The position numbers and the translations under genes were made by a program. Shown here one piece after another: positions 7,154-10,039 of a stretch of DNA of 10,039 nucleotides (its first letter is position 1; each line of letters starts with the position of its first letter). The stretch is from Bacteroidota bacterium (GTDB taxonomy: Bacteria > Bacteroidota > Bacteroidia > B-17B0 > Aurantibacillaceae). The stretch covers positions 1 through 10,039 of the forward strand of contig SYEI01000332.1 in assembly GCA_005800865.1 (NCBI GenBank), in the 5' to 3' direction. A model generated the notes under the pieces. It saw only the letters and a list, made by a program, of their open reading frames with translations. It did no database searches and was not told the origin of the DNA.

Positions 7154-7184
7154 TAAAAATAAATTATTTATTTAGTATTCAAAA
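7154..7184 (-). promoter_or_regulatory. Candidate promoter for the small His/Cys-rich protein gene
   Basis: On the minus strand TTTTG (7184-7180) is followed after 18 bases by TATTTTTA (7161-7154), which fits TTG at -33 and TAnnTTTG at -7 apart from the last base. The ATG lies about 25 bases further on. The gap also holds an AT-only inverted repeat (7157-7173). Confidence 0.35.
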
Positions 7185-8291
7185 CTATTGTATCGAAATT
7201 TTTAAGGATTGTTTGCCTCCTAAATTAGACAGATTCAAAATATAGATGCCTTTTGCTACACCAGACACGTCTAAAGTATGCTGATTAACAAGGTTTGTGT
7301 TGTTATTTAAATCGCTCACAAAAACTGCTTTGCCTTGTATATCAACCAACTCAGCTTTTATAGGCCCTATATTTTTAGGAGTAATAATGGTAAGTTGATT
7401 GCTTGTTGGGTTTGGAAACACAGAAAGAGCCAATTGTTGCATATCTTCTTTAATTCCAACAAATGAGCGCAGGCGGTCTCTATATCTTGCTTGGTTAGCT
7501 GTAAAATTATTACCATTTAGATTTCCAGAAACCTCTAAATAAGGTATTTTTTCGTTTATACTTAACCATTGGTAACTGCGGACATAGTTTGGAAAGCCAA
7601 ATTTGTTAAAGCCAGCAGGTAACGCAGGAATATAAATGGTATCAATTGAATATTGTGTAGTAACCACACGTAAACACGAATCTGTGCCATAAGGTGTAAT
7701 AATAGTTCCCCAGCCATCTGCTTCTGTTATGCGATATCCGTGTTTTTTGTAAGTAAAAGGAATAGCACTAAAGGTTGGAGTTGAAAAATTAAAGGTTGTT
7801 GAATCTCTATCTAAATAATTTAATGGAAACACATATAATTCATCATCGTTATTCCCTTGAGCAGTTGTGCCAATGGGAATACCAGACATCGTTAGACCTA
7901 ACCCTTCTGCATTAAAAGAGGAGGTTCCGTTTTTTTTATAAAAACTGTAAATATCTTTGATAGACAGGGTAAATCCACCAACAGGAATAGCAGGAATTGG
8001 TACCGAATCTAAAGTTTGTTCGCCATACTTTGGAGGAAAAAAATAGAAAAAGTAGGGAGTAGCGGATGAAGGTTCAAATTTTCGCATCATTTGTCCTGCG
8101 CTATCTAATGAACTAAAATCCCAAAGATGGTTAGCTCCTGTAGTTGTGTAATCGCCAACACTTGATAGAACAGCACTACTATATCTACAAGTATCGCCAC
8201 TAATAGGCATGTTTGCGGAGGTGATTGTAATTTGCGAAGTTACCGTAAGACTTAAGCTAACAATAAAAATAAAAAGTAAATGTTTACGCAT
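7185..8291 (-). CDS. Secreted protein with C-terminal T9SS type A sorting domain
   Basis: This is a secreted or surface-attached protein exported by Sec and then by the type IX secretion system. Seen: a signal peptide (residues 1-19, cleavage near VTS-Q), and an N-terminal region of about 260 residues with no enzyme motif I recognise (landmarks ISGDTCRYSS 30-39, HLWDFSSLDSAG 55-66). A typical C-terminal sorting domain follows (about 288-368), with VFPNPTSNQLTI (291-302), ELVDIQGKAV (314-323), LDVSGVAKGIYILNLS (340-355) and the closing KISIQ. Family knowledge: type A domains are cleaved during export and the cargo is often lipid-anchored at the surface. The SGDTC...LWDFS layout is one I recall from other uncharacterised T9SS cargo. 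No T9SS machinery gene is in the window. A near-perfect -7 box lies just upstream, so it is probably transcribed separately from the lemA cluster. Confidence 0.9.
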   Translation of the reverse strand: MRKHLLFIFIVSLSLTVTSQITITSANMPISGDTCRYSSAVLSSVGDYTTTGANHLWDFSSLDSAGQMMRKFEPSSATPYFFYFFPPKYGEQTLDSVPIPAIPVGGFTLSIKDIYSFYKKNGTSSFNAEGLGLTMSGIPIGTTAQGNNDDELYVFPLNYLDRDSTTFNFSTPTFSAIPFTYKKHGYRITEADGWGTIITPYGTDSCLRVVTTQYSIDTIYIPALPAGFNKFGFPNYVRSYQWLSINEKIPYLEVSGNLNGNNFTANQARYRDRLRSFVGIKEDMQQLALSVFPNPTSNQLTIITPKNIGPIKAELVDIQGKAVFVSDLNNNTNLVNQHTLDVSGVAKGIYILNLSNLGGKQSLKISIQ

Positions 8292-8317
8292 AGTGTAGTT
8301 TTGTAATCATAAATATA

Positions 8318-8325
8318 CAAATTTA
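8318..8325 (-). promoter_or_regulatory. Promoter -7 element for the T9SS cargo gene
   Basis: On the minus strand TAAATTTG (8325-8318) is an exact match to TAnnTTTG, 26 bases before the ATG, in the 37-base gap after the TPM gene. I find no TTG at the expected -33 distance, because that position falls in the Gly-rich end of the TPM gene. It is therefore only half supported. Confidence 0.4.
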
Positions 8326-8328
8326 TTA

Positions 8329-9084
8329 TTACCAACTACCACCTGAGCCGCCACCTCCTCCTGAGCCACCTCCGAATCCTCCAAAAGAAGAACCGCCACC
8401 GCCACCTCCTCTAAAACCACCGAAGGATGAGCCGCCACCGTAATAGGTCATTCCGCCGCCGCTACCGCCGCCTTTAAACATAATAATGATAAAAAAGATG
8501 ACTAGGATAATGAACAAAATAGGGTGATTTTTAATAAAACCTACAAGCCCTGTTGCTTTAGGTGCTGTTTTTTCGTTGTATTCGCCTTTGGCAGCTTGCA
8601 TTAACGCCTGACAACCAGCTTCTAAGCCTTCGTAAAACTGTTGTTCCTTAAAATAAGGAACTATTTGATTTTCGCGAATATGTTTAGTCTGTAAATCGGT
8701 AATAGCGCCTTCTAAACCATAACCAACAGAGATAAATAATTTACGCTCTCCTGAGCCCCCTGTAGGTTTTACTAACATAACAACGCCATTGTTTTTACCT
8801 TTTTGTCCAACGCCCCAGCTATTTAAAACACCAACTGCAAAAGAGGCATCATCTAAGCCATTCAAATCATCAACTATAACAATACAAATTTGATTAGAGG
8901 TTTCTAAACTAAAATCTTGTAATTGTCGTTCAAGTTGCTCAGCTTGCTGAGAAGAAATGAAGTTGGGAAATTCTTTTGATAAATTATTATATAAACGTTC
9001 TGGATTGGGACGTTCGGGAATTTGCGCCAAACAAGGCTTCACAAACAGCGAAATAAAAGTGATTATCCAAAAAAGAGCTTTCAA
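8329..9084 (-). CDS. TPM-domain (YgcG-like) membrane protein with Gly-rich C-terminus
   Basis: Seen: a signal peptide (residues 1-20, CLA-Q), a TPM domain (about 30-168, with NQICIVIVDDLNG 64-76, WGVGQKGKNNGVVMLV 90-105, GYGLEGAITD 121-130), one membrane helix (about 188-203), then a tail of about 48 residues that is almost all Gly, Ser and Phe and ends in W. This layout is typical of the family, which includes the plant photosystem II repair factor TLP18.3; the biochemical role in bacteria is not settled. Start choice: the codon before residue 1 is the stop of the preceding gene, and no early ATG exists in frame. Only TTG at 9084-9082 gives the complete signal peptide. The TTG directly abuts the upstream TAA, which suggests re-initiation after the preceding gene. 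It is the last gene of the lemA-TPM-TPM cluster. Confidence 0.9.
   Translation of the reverse strand: MKALFWIITFISLFVKPCLAQIPERPNPERLYNNLSKEFPNFISSQQAEQLERQLQDFSLETSNQICIVIVDDLNGLDDASFAVGVLNSWGVGQKGKNNGVVMLVKPTGGSGERKLFISVGYGLEGAITDLQTKHIRENQIVPYFKEQQFYEGLEAGCQALMQAAKGEYNEKTAPKATGLVGFIKNHPILFIILVIFFIIIMFKGGGSGGGMTYYGGGSSFGGFRGGGGGGSSFGGFGGGSGGGGGSGGSW
8332..8472 (-). repeat. Gly-codon low-complexity tract
   Basis: This DNA encodes the Gly/Ser/Phe-rich tail of the TPM protein. On the minus strand it has many GG pairs separated by one to four bases (GGAGG, GGTGGCGG and similar), in sharp contrast to the AT-rich surroundings. The imperfect units SSFGGF occur twice (residues 219-224 and 232-237). 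The composition follows from the protein tail and is expected for this family. Confidence 0.7.
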
Positions 9085-9522
9085 TTAGTAAGAAATAGTA
9101 TTAGAAAGTTCGTTTTTATCATCTGTCTCAATGGGAAAGAATAATTTTAATTTTTCTCCACATAATTCTACTGCCTTTTCTATACCCGAAACATAATCGT
9201 TTTGTTTAAAATAACTGATGGCGCAATCGGTAATACTTTTCCAAAATTCATCATTCACTTTTTGATGAATACCTTCGTCGCCCCAAACCGCAAAAGATTT
9301 GGATTCAATGGCTAGAAAAAACAAAATACCATTGCGGTCTTTTGTTTGTTGCATATTTAGCTTTACAAAATGTTTTTTACATTCTTCTAAAGCATCTCCT
9401 TTGCAGGTTTTTTCGATATGTACACGAATCTCGCCTGAAGTTTTTGCTTCGGCTAATTGAATCGCTTTGATTAAGCGAGCATCATCTGCGGCGGATAATA
9501 ATCGTTTTTTAAAAAACATCAT
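9085..9522 (-). CDS. TPM-domain protein, cytoplasmic-looking short form
   Basis: The 145 residues contain a TPM domain with no signal peptide or clear membrane helix. Landmarks are SGEIRVHIE (29-37), KDRNGILFFLAIESKSFAVWGDEGIH (61-86) and a helical C-terminal half (about 90-130). It matches the short TPM proteins that often sit between lemA and a larger Gly-rich TPM gene. The function is unknown; a role with LemA at the membrane is inferred from this recurrent arrangement. The first ATG (9522-9520) shares its A with the last base of the lemA stop (TAATG), so translation is probably coupled. A second ATG follows immediately (9519-9517) and could equally be used. The stop TAA is directly followed by the TTG start of the next TPM gene. 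Confidence 0.85.
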   Translation of the reverse strand: MMFFKKRLLSAADDARLIKAIQLAEAKTSGEIRVHIEKTCKGDALEECKKHFVKLNMQQTKDRNGILFFLAIESKSFAVWGDEGIHQKVNDEFWKSITDCAISYFKQNDYVSGIEKAVELCGEKLKLFFPIETDDKNELSNTISY

Positions 9523-10039
9523 TATTTAATATCCAACCCTATTTCACTTATTTTAGGGGCTTTTTCAGCACCAGCCTCTGCCTCAAAGTAAACAGCGTCT
9601 TTATATCCCCAAGCAAATATACTACCAGGTATTTTTTTAATACTGATATTAAATTCATTTACAGCATCATTGTATTTCATGCGTTCAACAGCAATTCTGT
9701 TTTCGCAACCTTCTAATTCTACACGTAATTCACTAAAGGCCTGACTCGATTTTAAGTTAGGGTAATTTTCGGTAACCATTAATAATTTAGAAATAGCAGA
9801 TGATAACTCTCCTTGAACTTGCTTAAACTGATTCATGTTTTCAGCTGTCATATTTGTAGGGTCAATAGTAACTTGAGTTGCTTTAGCACGAGCCTCTACA
9901 ACACCCGTTAATGTTGATTTTTCGAAATTAGCTTCAGCCTCAACCGTTTTAACAATGTTTGGAATTAAATCTAAACGACGCTGGTATTGACTTTCTACTT
10001 GATGCCATTGCTTTTTTACACCTTCATTTGCAATCATAA
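9522..10039 (-). CDS. lemA: LemA family protein (5' end outside the window)
   Basis: LemA proteins are small membrane-anchored helical proteins of unclear function, named from a Listeria antigen. Seen: QYQRRLDLIPNIVKTVEA (17-34, counted from the first Met in the window), a long helical stretch, YPNLKSSQAFSELRVELEG with ENRIAVERMKYNDAVNEFN (92-130), and the closing YFEAEAGAEKAP (150-161), all standard LemA signatures. The first Met in the window (10037-10035) is probably internal. The family has an N-terminal membrane helix and then a YNxxVxxxEGV-like segment, and MIANEGVKKQW fits that internal segment. The frame is open to the window edge, so about 25-30 N-terminal residues with the helix should lie beyond 10039. 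It heads the lemA-TPM-TPM cluster, with a one-base overlap to the next gene. Confidence 0.92.
   Translation of the reverse strand, partial: MIANEGVKKQWHQVESQYQRRLDLIPNIVKTVEAEANFEKSTLTGVVEARAKATQVTIDPTNMTAENMNQFKQVQGELSSAISKLLMVTENYPNLKSSQAFSELRVELEGCENRIAVERMKYNDAVNEFNISIKKIPGSIFAWGYKDAVYFEAEAGAEKAPKISEIGLDIK

Noticed and set aside
7157..7173. AT-only inverted repeat (AAATAAAT/ATTTATTT) as a terminator of the T9SS gene.
   Set aside because: The centre is a single base, so a real hairpin would lose pairs. There is no GC stem, and it overlaps the candidate promoter of the next gene.
10035..10037. ATG as the true start of lemA.
   Set aside because: It would remove the membrane helix common to the family, and MIANEGV fits an internal LemA segment. 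The frame stays open to the window edge.
1..10039. CRISPR arrays, tRNA or rRNA genes, insertion sequences, phage genes or a defence cluster.
   Set aside because: No regularly spaced repeats, cloverleaf-like sequences, transposase, integrase or nuclease motifs were seen on either strand.

Overview
The window looks like a chromosomal segment of a member of the Bacteroidota. The grounds are low-GC DNA, weak ribosome binding sites, a C-terminal type IX secretion (T9SS) sorting domain on one protein, a lipoprotein with a charged Cys-Lys-Glu mature N-terminus, a TPR/SpoIIE-type phosphatase of the kind common in this phylum, and several -7 boxes close to TAnnTTTG. I cannot name the genus from sequence alone.

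Layout. On the plus strand, a membrane TPR/PP2C-type phosphatase (100-2364) is followed after 21 bases by acetyl-CoA synthetase (acs, 2386-4293). After a 111-base gap with a candidate promoter and leader hairpin comes a lipoprotein of unknown function (4405-5367). It converges on a minus-strand acyl-CoA dehydrogenase closest to glutaryl-CoA dehydrogenase (5441-6625), and a strong bidirectional terminator lies between them. Further right, all genes are on the minus strand: a small His/Cys-rich membrane-anchored protein (6769-7128, with its own terminator), a T9SS cargo protein (7185-8291), and a tightly packed lemA-TPM-TPM cluster (10039 to 8329, lemA cut by the window end).

Function. acs and the dehydrogenase feed central carbon metabolism: acetate activation, and acyl-CoA or glutaryl-CoA oxidation. 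The other genes act mostly at the cell envelope: a membrane-anchored signalling phosphatase, a lipoprotein, a secreted T9SS protein, a metal-binding-looking membrane protein, and the LemA/TPM group.

Most notable observation. acs carries an in-frame insertion of seven residues just before the conserved WCTADVGW block. The inserted DNA is a short palindromic element (3227-3248, arms AGGTT/AACCT around TGAGCGTAGTCGAA) of a type I recall as dispersed in many genomes of this phylum. It encodes the peptide EVERSRN, so a REP-like element appears to have been tolerated inside an essential-looking enzyme. I saw no CRISPR array, tRNA, rRNA, insertion sequence or phage gene. No stretch above 300 bases lacks a gene.
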